Origin: Geitlerinema sp. PCC 7407
Lineage (GTDB): Bacteria > Cyanobacteriota > Cyanobacteriia > PCC-7407
Direction: 5' to 3'
Assembly: GCF_000317045.1 (NCBI RefSeq)
Contig: NC_019703.1
Location: 1-64,000 of the forward strand
Length of the DNA: 64,000 nt
Positions 18,283 to 25,916 of the stretch are shown here, one piece after another. The translations under genes were made by a program, and so were the position numbers. The notes beneath the pieces were generated by a model. That model did not search any database. It saw nothing but the letters and a program-made list of their open reading frames with translations, and was not told where the DNA came from. Positions within the stretch are counted from its first letter, which is position 1; the number at the start of each line of letters is the position of its first letter.

Positions 18283-18935
18283 CCGACCGCGTCGAGGATA
18301 AACAGAAAGCCAAGGAGCAGATCTTGCATCTGCTGAAAATGGAAGGTCCCCAGACTGCTGCCCAGCTTGCAGAAGGGCTGGGGCTCTCTCCCATGGCAAT
18401 TCGGCAACACCTCCAAGGTCTCCGGGGCGATCGCTGGGTCACCTACCAAGAAGAGCGTCGCCCCCTCGGTCGTCCGGTCAAGCTGTGGCAGCTCACCGAC
18501 CAAGCCCGCGTTCACTTTCCCAACAGCCACGCCGATCTGGTGGTCGATCTGCTCAAAGGCGTCGAGGCGCTGTTTGGGGAGGCGGGCCTGACGCAGCTGA
18601 TTGCAGAGCGGACCCAGCGCCAAATCCAGTACTACAGCGCCCCCCTTCCGCCGGAGCCCGGCCTAGAAGACTGGCGATCGCGGGTGGGAGCGATCGCCCG
18701 CTGGCGCAGCCAAGAAGGCTACATGGCCGAAGTCATTGACCAAGGCGAGACCCTGCTCCTGGTCGAAAACCACTGCCCCATTTGCGCCGCTGCCCAAACC
18801 TGCTCCAAGCTGTGTGCCTCGGAGCTAGACGTGTTTCGGACGGTGCTCGGCCCCGAGGTGGCCGTCGAGCGGGTCGAGCACCTCTTGCAGGGCGATCGCC
18901 GCTGCGCCTACCGCATCACTCGCCGCTCAGCCTAG
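18279..18935 (+). CDS. SufR-like Fe-S transcriptional regulator
   Basis: DNA-binding regulator with a winged helix-turn-helix (about 5-65, ILHLLKMEGPQTAAQLAEGL) and a C-terminal cysteine cluster in NHCPICAAAQTCSKLCASEL, spacing C-x2-C-x6-C-x3-C, followed by FRTVLGPEVAVERVEHLL. That tail matches the family of SufR, the cyanobacterial repressor of sufBCDS that senses its own Fe-S cluster. However SufR normally sits divergent from sufBCDS, which is absent here; this copy is the third gene of a DUF2157 operon, so it may be a paralogue. It is convergent with egtD, overlapping by four bases. Confidence 0.8.
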   Translation: MTDRVEDKQKAKEQILHLLKMEGPQTAAQLAEGLGLSPMAIRQHLQGLRGDRWVTYQEERRPLGRPVKLWQLTDQARVHFPNSHADLVVDLLKGVEALFGEAGLTQLIAERTQRQIQYYSAPLPPEPGLEDWRSRVGAIARWRSQEGYMAEVIDQGETLLLVENHCPICAAAQTCSKLCASELDVFRTVLGPEVAVERVEHLLQGDRRCAYRITRRSA

Positions 18936-19975
18936 CGCTGGGCCAGCACCAGCCCAAACCAGCTCTGCGGGTCCGTCCAGGTATGCAGCGTTTGCAGGCC
19001 GTGGCTCGCGAGGTTCTGCTGCATCGCCGCTAGATCAAACTTGCGCGAGATCTCGGTGCGCACCGTTTCGCCCGCCTCGAACGCCACCGTCAGGTCGAGA
19101 GCCTCTAGGCGAACGCTTTGGGCCTGGCGGCTGCGCAAATGCATTTCGATCTGGTGGGCTGTCTCGTTGTAGAACGCCCAGTGCTCGAACTGCGCCACCT
19201 CAAAATTGCCCACAAAGCGCCGGTTGAGATGGCTCAGCATGTTCAAGTTGAAGGCCGCCGTCACTCCCTGAGCGTCGTTGTAGGCCGTTTCCAAAATGGC
19301 CTTGGGCTTTTGCAGATCGATGCCCAGCAGGAAATAATCCCCCGGCTGGAGGGCCGCAGTGATTTGGTCAAAGAACTGGTCAGCGGTCTCGGGGTCGAGG
19401 TTGCCCAGCGAGCTCCCGATAAAGCAAATCATCCGCGCCGCCAAGGGGGTAGGCGCGAGCTGGGCGATCGCCTGCTCGTAGGTGCCAATGAGGCCCTGGA
19501 CCTGGAGGGTCGGGTAGGCCTGGAGCAGAGCCTGGGCGCTGCTCTGGAGGATGCCTGCGCTCACGTCGATGGGCACATAGCGCAGCGGATGGCCTAGGGA
19601 CTGGTAGGCGTCGAGGAGCAGACGGGTTTTGGTGGAGCTGCCGCTGCCCAGTTCGACGATTTCGCAGGGGCCAGTCAGGTGGGCGATCGCCTCGGCAAAG
19701 TCCTGCAAAATCAGGGTCTCGGTGCGGGTCAGATAGTACTCGGGCAGCTCACAGATCGCCTCAAAAAGCTGGGAGCCCTGATCGTCGTAGAAGTAGCGCG
19801 GCGAGAGGGTCTTGGGGGTGGCGCTGAGGCCCTGCACCACATCGCTGCCGGGGGAAAGCTCTTCCTCGGAGGGGGTGTGGGCGCAAATGAGGTGCTGGAG
19901 CTGAAGGCGGGGTGAGAGCGTGACCACTTCACCGACGGGACTCGATTGACGGCTGACGGATTGGAAAGGGGACAT
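18932..19975 (-). CDS. egtD: L-histidine N-alpha-methyltransferase
   Basis: First committed step of ergothioneine synthesis: three SAM-dependent methylations of histidine to hercynine. The 347-residue protein has YFYDDQGSQLFEAICELPEY (61-80), the SAM-binding VELGSGSSTKTRLLL (107-120), FIGSSLGNLDPE and the C-terminal histidine-site segment MLSHLNRRFVGNF, all typical of EgtD. Its family length is 320-350. It lies 217 bases downstream of egtB in the same direction; the gap contains TAGAATATTC, so a separate promoter is possible. Confidence 0.95.
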   Translation of the reverse strand: MSPFQSVSRQSSPVGEVVTLSPRLQLQHLICAHTPSEEELSPGSDVVQGLSATPKTLSPRYFYDDQGSQLFEAICELPEYYLTRTETLILQDFAEAIAHLTGPCEIVELGSGSSTKTRLLLDAYQSLGHPLRYVPIDVSAGILQSSAQALLQAYPTLQVQGLIGTYEQAIAQLAPTPLAARMICFIGSSLGNLDPETADQFFDQITAALQPGDYFLLGIDLQKPKAILETAYNDAQGVTAAFNLNMLSHLNRRFVGNFEVAQFEHWAFYNETAHQIEMHLRSRQAQSVRLEALDLTVAFEAGETVRTEISRKFDLAAMQQNLASHGLQTLHTWTDPQSWFGLVLAQR

Positions 19976-20192
19976 TCTACCTCCGTGAGATGCAGATCGA
20001 TGCAGACGGGCGATCGCCGAGGCTGAAGCGCAGACCTCATAGAAGAGCGTTGAGGGGCGTTGTACAGGATGCAGTCACCCCAGAACGAGCGATCGCTCAA
20101 AATCCGGCGAACGTGGGCTGAATATTCTAATTTTTGCAAAATTCCTTTCGTATTCTCGCACCCCTCTGTGGGCTTCTGGTCTTTCTCAAGAC

Positions 20193-21515
20193 TTATTTCC
20201 GTTGAGGAGATGGATCCCGGGCGCAGCGAAATCCCGCAAAAATCTCCCGCACCGAGGGGTGGTACCAGTTCCGGAAGGAGCTCCGCAGGGTCCACCGAGG
20301 GGTCGCCCAGCTCCCGCCCCGCAGCACCCGATGCTGCTGATCAAAGTAGGCCTGGGAGTAGCCCCGGTAGGGATAGGCCTCGAAGCCCGCATAGGGTGCA
20401 AACCACGTGTTGGTCCACTCCCAGACGTTGCCCAGGAGGTCGTGGCAGCCAGCGCCGCTGGCGGGATAGGTGCCCACGGGCGTGGTTTGGCCCTGATATC
20501 CCTGAAAGTTCGCGTGCTGGGGTGCTGGCTGTGCCTCTCCCCAGGGATAGAGCGGCCCCGCTTCGCCCGATTGAGAGAACGCTTGCCAGCGGGCGGCCCT
20601 TTCCCATTCGGCCTCGGTGGGCAGCCGCTTGTGGGCGAAGCGGGCGTAGGCGTCGGCCTCGTACCAGCTCACGCCGCAGACTGGGTGGTCGTCCCAGCAC
20701 GGGTCATTGCTCCAGTAGCGAGGACGGCGAATTTGGGCGGCTTGGCGCCAGGCCCAGCCCTCCGGATGCCACCAGCGCTCGGTTTCGTAGCCTCCCGCCG
20801 CGATGAAGTGGCGATACTGGGCCACGGTGACCGGCGCGCGATCGAGCCAGTAGGGCTCCACCTGGACCCGATGGCTGGGCCGCTCGTTGTCGATGGCGGC
20901 GATCGCCCCAGAGCCCATCTCGAAGCTGCCGCCGGGAATGGCCACCATGTCCTCGGACGGCGGCACCGTGCGATCGCCCTTTGCCACCGTGGGCGCGCCC
21001 TCCGGCCAGCGCTGAATTTGCAGCACAATGCGAATGGTCTCGCTGTGCTGGGCCTCGTGCTGCAACAGCCAGCGCCACAGCCGTTCTTCGCTCTCCAGGG
21101 AGACTTGCTCTAGGGTTTCGAGGGTCGCCTGCCGGACCGCTTCTAGAAAGTCCACCGTCTGGGCCAGCGTCGGCAACTGAGCCCGCGCAGCCTTGGGCAG
21201 GCCGTCGGCGGCGTACAGCCGCCGCCTCTCCGGCGTCAAAAAGTCCCCGACGCCCCGGGGCTCCAGCAGCCACAGCGCCTCGGTGAAGCCGATGTGGCCC
21301 AGATGCCAGCCCACGGGGCTAAAGTCCGGATGGGCGTGGTAGCAAAAGGTCGCGGCGTCAATGCCTTCAAAAATGGCCAGGGTGGCGCGGCGAGCGTCGA
21401 TCAAGTCTTGGCGCAGGGCGTCCCGTCGATGGGCGAGGGGGGCGATCGCCGTCGCGCTGCCAGAGGTTGCGCTGCCAGAGGTTGCGCTGTTAGATGGAGT
21501 GATATTGAATTTCAC
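20193..21515 (-). CDS. egtB: Ergothioneine synthesis sulfoxide synthase EgtB
   Basis: Non-haem iron enzyme joining hercynine to gamma-glutamylcysteine (or cysteine) with O2 to form a sulfoxide. The 440-residue protein has an N-terminal DinB-like bundle with the three-His iron site, by alignment to known EgtB: H74 in GWHLGHIGF, and H153 and H157 in [10 protein letters not shown], then a C-type-lectin/FGE domain (about 190-440) with the VLRGGSW and [19 protein letters not shown] motifs. The first 22 residues carry a SATSG repeat from a 15-base tandem repeat at 21454-21483. The start overlaps egtC by 26 bases. Confidence 0.95.
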   Translation of the reverse strand: MKFNITPSNSATSGSATSGSATAIAPLAHRRDALRQDLIDARRATLAIFEGIDAATFCYHAHPDFSPVGWHLGHIGFTEALWLLEPRGVGDFLTPERRRLYAADGLPKAARAQLPTLAQTVDFLEAVRQATLETLEQVSLESEERLWRWLLQHEAQHSETIRIVLQIQRWPEGAPTVAKGDRTVPPSEDMVAIPGGSFEMGSGAIAAIDNERPSHRVQVEPYWLDRAPVTVAQYRHFIAAGGYETERWWHPEGWAWRQAAQIRRPRYWSNDPCWDDHPVCGVSWYEADAYARFAHKRLPTEAEWERAARWQAFSQSGEAGPLYPWGEAQPAPQHANFQGYQGQTTPVGTYPASGAGCHDLLGNVWEWTNTWFAPYAGFEAYPYRGYSQAYFDQQHRVLRGGSWATPRWTLRSSFRNWYHPSVREIFAGFRCARDPSPQRK

Positions 21516-22278
21516 AGTCCCGTCCTACGCTGAGAATGCTGTTTTCGGGCAGAGCCTGCCAGTCCCCGGGGATGATGGGCTCTGACGCAATCACGATCCC
21601 GTCGGGAAAGGCCGCCTCATCGCGCAGCCAGTAGAGGGACGGCGCGGGGGAGCGGTTGGCGTAGCGGGAGGCCACCAGGCGATCGCCATCGCTGAAAATC
21701 AGGTTGGCGGCAAACCGCGTGTCGTGCTGGGCCGCCAGGTCGGTCACCGTTGCCAGGCAGCTCGCCAAGGCCCCGGCCCAGGACATCCCCGGCTCCGTTT
21801 GCAGCGTGTTGAGAAACAGCGCGAAGAAGTGCTCAGAGTCGGTGCTGCCGCCGATCGCCTGGTACAGCTCGTCCTTGAGCAAGCTGCGCAGGGGCCGATA
21901 CAGCGTCGCCCGAAACCGCTCAACGAAGCCGTTGTGGATGCCCAGAATCCGGCCCCGCTGGAACGGCTGACAGTTGCTCAGGTCCACGGCCTGGCCGGTC
22001 GTGGCGCTGCGGATACTCGCCAACACGCAGCCCGACTCGATGTAGCGACTGAGGGGTGCAAGATTGATGTCGCTCCAGATGGGCAGCAGATTCTTGTAGG
22101 TAAAGGGTTCTGGGTGGCGCTGGGGGTCGTACCAGCCGATGCCAAAGCCATCGGCATTCAGCAAACCGGCGGTCATTTCTTGGGGCTGGTAGCTCTGGAC
22201 TACCAGGGAATGCTGGGGCTCAGTCAGCAAGGTTTCGAGGCGGCGGGGCGGTCCCAGATAGCCCAGAAGTCGGCACAT
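21490..22278 (-). CDS. egtC: Gamma-glutamyl-hercynylcysteine sulfoxide hydrolase EgtC
   Basis: Class II glutamine amidotransferase-fold hydrolase that removes glutamate from the EgtB product. The protein starts [11 protein letters not shown], placing the N-terminal nucleophile at Cys2 after Met removal; ATG 22278 is therefore chosen over the longer open frame. Other family marks are [18 protein letters not shown] and [11 protein letters not shown]. 262 residues. Its 3' end overlaps egtB by 26 bases, so the two are coupled. Neither egtA nor egtE is visible in the window. Confidence 0.94.
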   Translation of the reverse strand: MCRLLGYLGPPRRLETLLTEPQHSLVVQSYQPQEMTAGLLNADGFGIGWYDPQRHPEPFTYKNLLPIWSDINLAPLSRYIESGCVLASIRSATTGQAVDLSNCQPFQRGRILGIHNGFVERFRATLYRPLRSLLKDELYQAIGGSTDSEHFFALFLNTLQTEPGMSWAGALASCLATVTDLAAQHDTRFAANLIFSDGDRLVASRYANRSPAPSLYWLRDEAAFPDGIVIASEPIIPGDWQALPENSILSVGRDCEIQYHSI

Positions 22279-22395
22279 AGGCAGCGAAGGGGCAAAAATG
22301 AATAGACAGCAAAACGCCCATGATGGGGCGCTGTGCTGATTGTGCCAGAGACTGACTAGGGGAACCCCCCACAAAAGGCGGAAATGTGCTGATTT

Positions 22396-22773
22396 CTAGG
22401 GGAAACGGAAGGCGGCGATCGCCAGGCAGAGCCAGCCAGCAATGAGGGTCAGGCCCCCCAGCGGCGCGATCGCCCCTAGGCTTTTGAGGCCGCTCAGGCT
22501 CAGAACGTACAGGCTGCCCGAAAACAGCACGGTGCCAGCGATGAAGCAGTAGCCCGCTCCGTTCAGCAGTCCCTGGGGCGCTTCGGGACGGCCCAGGAGC
22601 AGCGCCACGGCCAGCAGGGCGATCGCGTGATACATCTGATAGCGCGCCCCCGTTTCAAAAACCGTCAGCATCCGCTCGGTGAGCCGATTTTCTAGGGCGT
22701 GGGCCGCGAAGGCGCCACCGGCTACGGATAGGCCTCCCAGAACTGCGGCGATCGCCAAAAAAGCATTCATCAT
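22396..22773 (-). CDS. DUF423 family membrane protein
   Basis: A 125-residue protein with four membrane segments and the conserved opening AVLGGLSVAGGAFAAHALENRL, then YQMYHAIALLAVAL, matching DUF423 (YgdD-like). Function unknown in all hosts. The start may be ATG 22773 or 22770. It is divergent from the 123-residue gene at 22992, and a near-LexA box lies between them. Confidence 0.9.
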   Translation of the reverse strand: MMNAFLAIAAVLGGLSVAGGAFAAHALENRLTERMLTVFETGARYQMYHAIALLAVALLLGRPEAPQGLLNGAGYCFIAGTVLFSGSLYVLSLSGLKSLGAIAPLGGLTLIAGWLCLAIAAFRFP

Positions 22774-22865
22774 CGAAAAGTCTCCTGGTGTTTAGAAATC
22801 CGATCTTTTAGACCTTGCTTTGGTTGTACCGCTTAAACTTCAGGAGTTTCCCAGGAGCAAGGCAC

Positions 22866-22877
22866 TACATTTGTACT
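22866..22877. promoter_or_regulatory. Near-LexA box
   Basis: TACATTTGTACT, preceded by CAC, in the divergent spacer between the DUF423 gene and the gene at 22992. Read on the minus strand it is AGTACAAATGTA followed by GT, differing at one position from the cyanobacterial LexA consensus RGTACNNNDGTWCB. It shares 12 bases exactly with the perfect site at 23458. Confidence 0.4.
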
Positions 22878-22991
22878 GAGGAGCCAAAAAACTAGGCAGA
22901 CTGCGGCGAAGGCCGCTAAACACGACATTCCACCCACTTTGCTTTGTAAAACCGTCTTAGAAGAACGGGGTTTCAACCGCAGGAGTTTTCG

Positions 22992-23363
22992 ATGATTCAA
23001 GTGACCGCAGACCAAATCGAGCAGTACCGAGCGCAGTTGGCGGATTACCCGGAGGCCCTCAAGGGTCTGGACCTGTTGGCGGATTGTGAGGGGGAGCTGG
23101 AGGATGCCGCGATCTCCCTGGCGCTGCGGGCCGGAATGCAGCCGGACACCTCGGATCGCTGGCTGGATGGTTTGTCGAAGCGGTTTCGGGCGGTGGTCTG
23201 CCAGGTGCGACTGCGGGAGTTGGTGGGCCAAGACCTGAAGGCGGCGGTGGAGGCGCTGGCGGCGATCGCAGCGATTCCGCCTGCCCTAGCGCTGATTGTG
23301 ATTCTCTATGTGCAGATGATGGGCGTGGAGCCTTTTTGCAAGCCGCTCGAGGAGAAGCTCTGA
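22992..23363 (+). CDS. Small protein of unknown function, 123 aa
   Basis: Not recognised. Residues 1-80 are acidic and helical (MIQVTADQIEQYRAQLADYP), and the last third contains a hydrophobic stretch (IAAIPPALALIVILYVQMMG) that could be a membrane or packing helix. CAGGAG lies about 8 bases before ATG 22992. It is flanked by LexA-like sites (22866 and 23458) and followed by its own terminator. It opens a run of four small plus-strand genes, all unfamiliar. Confidence 0.65.
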   Translation: MIQVTADQIEQYRAQLADYPEALKGLDLLADCEGELEDAAISLALRAGMQPDTSDRWLDGLSKRFRAVVCQVRLRELVGQDLKAAVEALAAIAAIPPALALIVILYVQMMGVEPFCKPLEEKL

Positions 23364-23408
23364 CCCCTGGGCGATCGCTCAGCGAGGGACGCCAAGCTGC
23401 TGGATTTC

Positions 23409-23444
23409 AAGGCCTCACCTGGGCTCGAGCCGGCGGCCTTTTTT
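23409..23444 (+). terminator. Terminator after the 123-aa gene
   Basis: Outer stem AAGGCC/GGCCTT (23409-23414 and 23435-23440) enclosing the palindrome GGCTCGAGCC, followed by six T residues at 23439-23444. It is 45 bases past the stop at 23363. Confidence 0.75.
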
Positions 23445-23457
23445 AGATTCACATATT

Positions 23458-23471
23458 AGTACAAATGTACT
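23458..23471 (+). promoter_or_regulatory. LexA-type operator in a promoter spacer
   Basis: AGTACAAATGTACT, with perfect AGTAC/GTACT arms, fits every position of the cyanobacterial LexA consensus RGTACNNNDGTWCB. It sits between a TTCACA at 23448-23453 and a TAAAAT at 23472-23477 (18-base spacer), a plausible promoter that LexA binding would block. The first gene downstream is at 23615. Confidence 0.6.
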
Positions 23472-23566
23472 TAAAATAGAAGAGCGGGGCGATCGCCGCC
23501 GGAGGCAAAAAAGCCCGGAAATCTGGCCCGAAATTGCTCGCAAACCGTCCAAAAATCGCCCCTAAC

Positions 23567-23586
23567 TGTAGTGAAAAAACACTACA
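23567..23586 (+). promoter_or_regulatory. Dyad operator, copy 1
   Basis: TGTAGTG, six A residues, CACTACA: 7-base perfect arms. The right arm runs into TACAAT (23583-23588), a good -10 hexamer, 27 bases before ATG 23615. A second copy with the same spacing lies at 24039, upstream of the next gene, so this looks like a shared operator. Confidence 0.6.
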
Positions 23587-23614
23587 ATAGAGATAACGAG
23601 TTTTCTACTATCTT

Positions 23615-23977
23615 ATGCAGATCGGTCGCTTCTTTTCGTTGGGAGGAGGGCGAGTCGGTCAGTACCTCTCAGAGCGGGTTTTGGTGGTGCGGATGCCCTT
23701 CCGCTCGCTTTCGAGAGATCTGCGCCAGCAAGAAGGCTGCTGTTTTGGGTTTAGAGACCTAAAGCAGGCCCAGCGCTTCGTCCAATTCCTGTCGCGATCC
23801 GGCTACCCCTGCCGGATGCGATCGCCCGAGTGGTTGCACCACTACCCCTACGAGGTGGTGCTTTGGGGCCTGACAGACCCGGCCCGGACCCTGGCTCGAA
23901 CTCTGGCCTACTGGGAGCGCCACGAGCCCCATCCTGCTCCTAGCGATCGCCCAGTCAAGGGCGCGATCGCGGCCTAA
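23615..23977 (+). CDS. Small protein of unknown function, 120 aa
   Basis: Not recognised. It is basic and rich in Arg and aromatic residues, with FGFRDLKQAQRFVQFLSRSG followed by YPCRMRSPEWLHHYPYEVVL. The alternation of beta strands and a helix (strand near LVVRMPF, helix DLKQAQRFVQFLSR, strand YEVVLWG) suggests a small alpha/beta domain. It has no good Shine-Dalgarno, and ATG 23615 is the first start after the dyad operator at 23567. Controlled, on sequence grounds, by the dyad and possibly the LexA-like box at 23458. Confidence 0.6.
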   Translation: MQIGRFFSLGGGRVGQYLSERVLVVRMPFRSLSRDLRQQEGCCFGFRDLKQAQRFVQFLSRSGYPCRMRSPEWLHHYPYEVVLWGLTDPARTLARTLAYWERHEPHPAPSDRPVKGAIAA

Positions 23978-24038
23978 AAAGCGCTTCCCAGCCCCCTCGG
24001 GCAGAGGGCTAAAAATTGTCTCAAAACCCTTGGCAGTC

Positions 24039-24056
24039 GTAGTGGAAAAACACTAC
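24039..24056 (+). promoter_or_regulatory. Dyad operator, copy 2
   Basis: GTAGTG, GAAAAA, CACTAC, again followed by AATAGA, so a block of about 23 bases matches copy 1 at one mismatch. TACAAT (24054-24059) overlaps the right arm, 28 bases before ATG 24088. The repeat of arms, spacer length and overlapping -10 in front of consecutive genes supports a real operator. Confidence 0.6.
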
Positions 24057-24087
24057 AATAGAACAAGCGAACTAAATCGTGAATCCC

Positions 24088-24348
24088 ATGACGAAGCACT
24101 ACGTTTTCAGCCTCAATCCGTCTGCTGAATATGAGTGGGAGCGATGCACTCTGCGTGATCCGATCACGACAGAACGTCCAGATTTGGCGAGCCTGGTGGC
24201 TGAGGCTGTCGGAAATCAGCCCGGAGCCTATCTCGTAGAAGTCAAAGTCGAGGTCAAAGTGCTAGAGCAGGCTCCTTTGGCCCAAGCGATGCCGGTGATG
24301 AAGCCGCGAGCGGCCATGGTGCCTCCGGCTGCCGAAAGAGTCGCCTAG
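24088..24348 (+). CDS. Small protein of unknown function, 86 aa
   Basis: Not recognised. MTKHYVFSLNPSAEYEWERC opens a short strand-rich domain, then ASLVAEAVGNQPGAYLVEVK and a duplicated VEVKVEVKV strand, ending in a Pro/Ala/Met-rich disordered tail. A GTG at 24079 could add three residues. It sits 31 bases after the second dyad operator and 61 bases before the next gene, likely co-transcribed with it. Confidence 0.6.
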   Translation: MTKHYVFSLNPSAEYEWERCTLRDPITTERPDLASLVAEAVGNQPGAYLVEVKVEVKVLEQAPLAQAMPVMKPRAAMVPPAAERVA

Positions 24349-24409
24349 TCTAGCGATCGCCCTGCGGGTCTACTGCTTGCTGAGAATCGTTTGCTGAGAA
24401 AGGAGTTTT

Positions 24410-24775
24410 ATGAAACTGCACCAATATCCAGCGGCGATCGCCGCTGCCACCGAGGCGGTCAACCAGCTCGATCAAGACCTTGGCGAGCTGCGCCAGCTGC
24501 TGGCTGCTCGGGAAGGCCAAGCGGATCTCATCGTGGCCTTCGAAGAACTCAAAAATGATGCCCAGCGCAAAGCCCGCCGCTTCGAAATCTTGCAGCTCGA
24601 CGAGCAATATCTCGTCTGTCAATCCAAGCTGCTGGAATTGACCACGGCCAAGGCCAACGCCTTCGCCTACCTGGAGCAGCTGCGCAACCAGTTCAGCGTG
24701 GCCAAGCTCGAGGCGCGCTGGGCGATCGCCGAAAAGCTGATGGGCCTAGAGGCCCGCGAACTCGTCGGCCTCTAA
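24410..24775 (+). CDS. Coiled-coil protein of unknown function, 121 aa
   Basis: Almost entirely helical: QLDQDLGELRQLLAAREGQA, a central NDAQRKARRFEILQ basic patch, and a C-terminal helix LRNQFSVAKLEARWAIAEKL. AAAGGAG lies about 5 bases before ATG 24410, a strong ribosome-binding site. I have an impression of similar short helical proteins in phage-like or plasmid-borne cyanobacterial gene sets, but cannot name one. Last gene of the four-gene patch; a HIP1-containing hairpin follows. Confidence 0.65.
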   Translation: MKLHQYPAAIAAATEAVNQLDQDLGELRQLLAAREGQADLIVAFEELKNDAQRKARRFEILQLDEQYLVCQSKLLELTTAKANAFAYLEQLRNQFSVAKLEARWAIAEKLMGLEARELVGL

Positions 24776-24784
24776 GGTGAAAAT

Positions 24785-24824
24785 GCGGCGATCGCCCCTT
24801 TTGGGAATCAAGGGCGATCGCCGC
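24785..24824. terminator. HIP1-containing hairpin between convergent genes
   Basis: Stem GCGGCGATCGCCC(C)TT with its complement AAGGGCGATCGCCGC (24785-24800 and 24810-24824), both arms containing GCGATCGC. An outer AAATGC/GCATTT pairing at 24781-24786 and 24831-24836 lengthens it. It lies between a plus-strand stop at 24775 and a minus-strand stop at 24857. Confidence 0.6.
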
Positions 24825-24856
24825 CAACCGGCATTTTGGGGCTCCTTTGCAGCGCC

Positions 24857-25210
24857 CTAGCCGAACGTGCTGCCGTTCCAGCCCCACATCGCGCCGCGCG
24901 CATCCGCGAACTCGATGTAGATGCGGTTGGCCGGCACACCCAGCGCGCTGCTGAGGGCCTGACAAAAGTCCTGGCTCATCGCCCGCGTCTTGTCCGGCGC
25001 CATGGTGCCAATGCTCTTGATTTCCACGTAGCAAACCGGCTCCGTGGTGCCGCCAAAGGTCATGCTGACCTCTGGTTCTAGGGCGGTCATTACATAGGAC
25101 TCGGGCTTGCCCAAGTGCTGGGCGAGGCTGGCCGACAGGGATTTTAAGAGGGCCTCGGCGGCTGCGGGGGCTGGCCGCAAGGCAGAGGTCTGAACTTTGA
25201 TCAGGGGCAT
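24857..25210 (-). CDS. MIF-like tautomerase family protein
   Basis: A 117-residue protein with the N-terminal Pro2 (after Met removal) required by tautomerases: MPLIKVQTSA. The later segments EVSMTFGGTTEPVCYVEIKS and ALGVPANRIYIEFADARGAM WGWNG (written with a break) are diagnostic of the MIF/D-dopachrome tautomerase family rather than the 4-oxalocrotonate type. Probable keto-enol tautomerase of unknown substrate. Confidence 0.9.
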   Translation of the reverse strand: MPLIKVQTSALRPAPAAAEALLKSLSASLAQHLGKPESYVMTALEPEVSMTFGGTTEPVCYVEIKSIGTMAPDKTRAMSQDFCQALSSALGVPANRIYIEFADARGAMWGWNGSTFG

Positions 25211-25258
25211 GGTGAAGGATTTTCGAAAAGATTTGGGGAAAAGTTGGGGGCGATCGCC

Positions 25259-25741
25259 CTAGCCACCGTAGTTCCAGCCGGTGCTTTCCAGGAGCAGAGG
25301 TGCGCCCTCCCGATGGACCCCGGCCCCGATCACTTCACCCACATAGACTGTGTGATCGCCCTGGTCGACCTGGCCGACGACGCGACATTCCACGTAGCCC
25401 AGAGAGTCCTGAATAATCGGGCAGCCCGTTTCTGCGCCCAGATAAAAATCTACGTCCTCAAACTTGTTGCCCACGCGGCGCAGCGGCTTGAAGAATTTGG
25501 CTGCCAAATCTTTTTGGCCTTCTTCCAAAAAGCTCATGGCAAACACCCCGCTGGCCTGAATCATGGCGTGGGAGCGGGAGTCCTGCTTGACGCAGTTGAC
25601 GACCAGCGGCGGATTGAAGGATGCCTGCATGACCCAGCTGGCGGTGAAGCCGTTGACTTCCTCACCCTCTTTCACGCCGCAAACGTAGATGCCGTGGGGG
25701 ATTTTGCGCAGCATCGTTTTCTTGGCTTGTTCGTCTAGCAA
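25259..25741 (-). CDS. Flavin reductase family protein
   Basis: FMN-binding split-barrel protein of 160 residues. The motifs GVKEGEEVNGFTASWVMQAS, then SFNPPLVVNCVKQDSRSH and GVFAMSFLEEGQ form the flavin site of the flavin-reductase domain; it ends in HREGAPLLLESTGWNYGG. The likely start is TTG 25741, with GGGAG about 9 bases before it; ATG 25714 would drop nine residues. It lies 48 bases upstream of the tautomerase gene in the same direction, so the two may form an operon. Confidence 0.88.
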   Translation of the reverse strand: MLDEQAKKTMLRKIPHGIYVCGVKEGEEVNGFTASWVMQASFNPPLVVNCVKQDSRSHAMIQASGVFAMSFLEEGQKDLAAKFFKPLRRVGNKFEDVDFYLGAETGCPIIQDSLGYVECRVVGQVDQGDHTVYVGEVIGAGVHREGAPLLLESTGWNYGG

Positions 25742-25766
25742 GGTGCCAGTCTCCCTGGAGGATCAC

Positions 25767-25781
25767 TACACTGCCAGTGTA
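25767..25781 (-). promoter_or_regulatory. Palindrome upstream of the flavin reductase gene
   Basis: TACACTG, C, CAGTGTA: perfect 7-base arms around one base, 26 bases upstream of TTG 25741. Its position in the presumed promoter makes it a candidate operator. The regulator is unknown. Confidence 0.4.
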
Positions 25782-25826
25782 CCAAGGGCTTCTGGAGCGG
25801 CATCGGTGGGCGCTGAGATACCAAGT

Positions 25827-25866
25827 AGCCCTGCCACCGATGCCTAAAGGCTGGGGTGGCAGGGCT
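25827..25866. terminator. Hairpin between flavin reductase promoter and ndh end
   Basis: Stem AGCCCTGCCACC with GGTGGCAGGGCT (25827-25838 and 25855-25866). No T run follows on the minus strand where it would end the NDH-2 transcript; GCTCTTT follows on the plus strand. Probable weak terminator of the NDH-2 gene. Confidence 0.45.
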
Positions 25867-25916
25867 GCTCTTTAAAAAATACGCGGACCGGAAGCGCCCA
25901 GAAATAGTGCCGAGGG

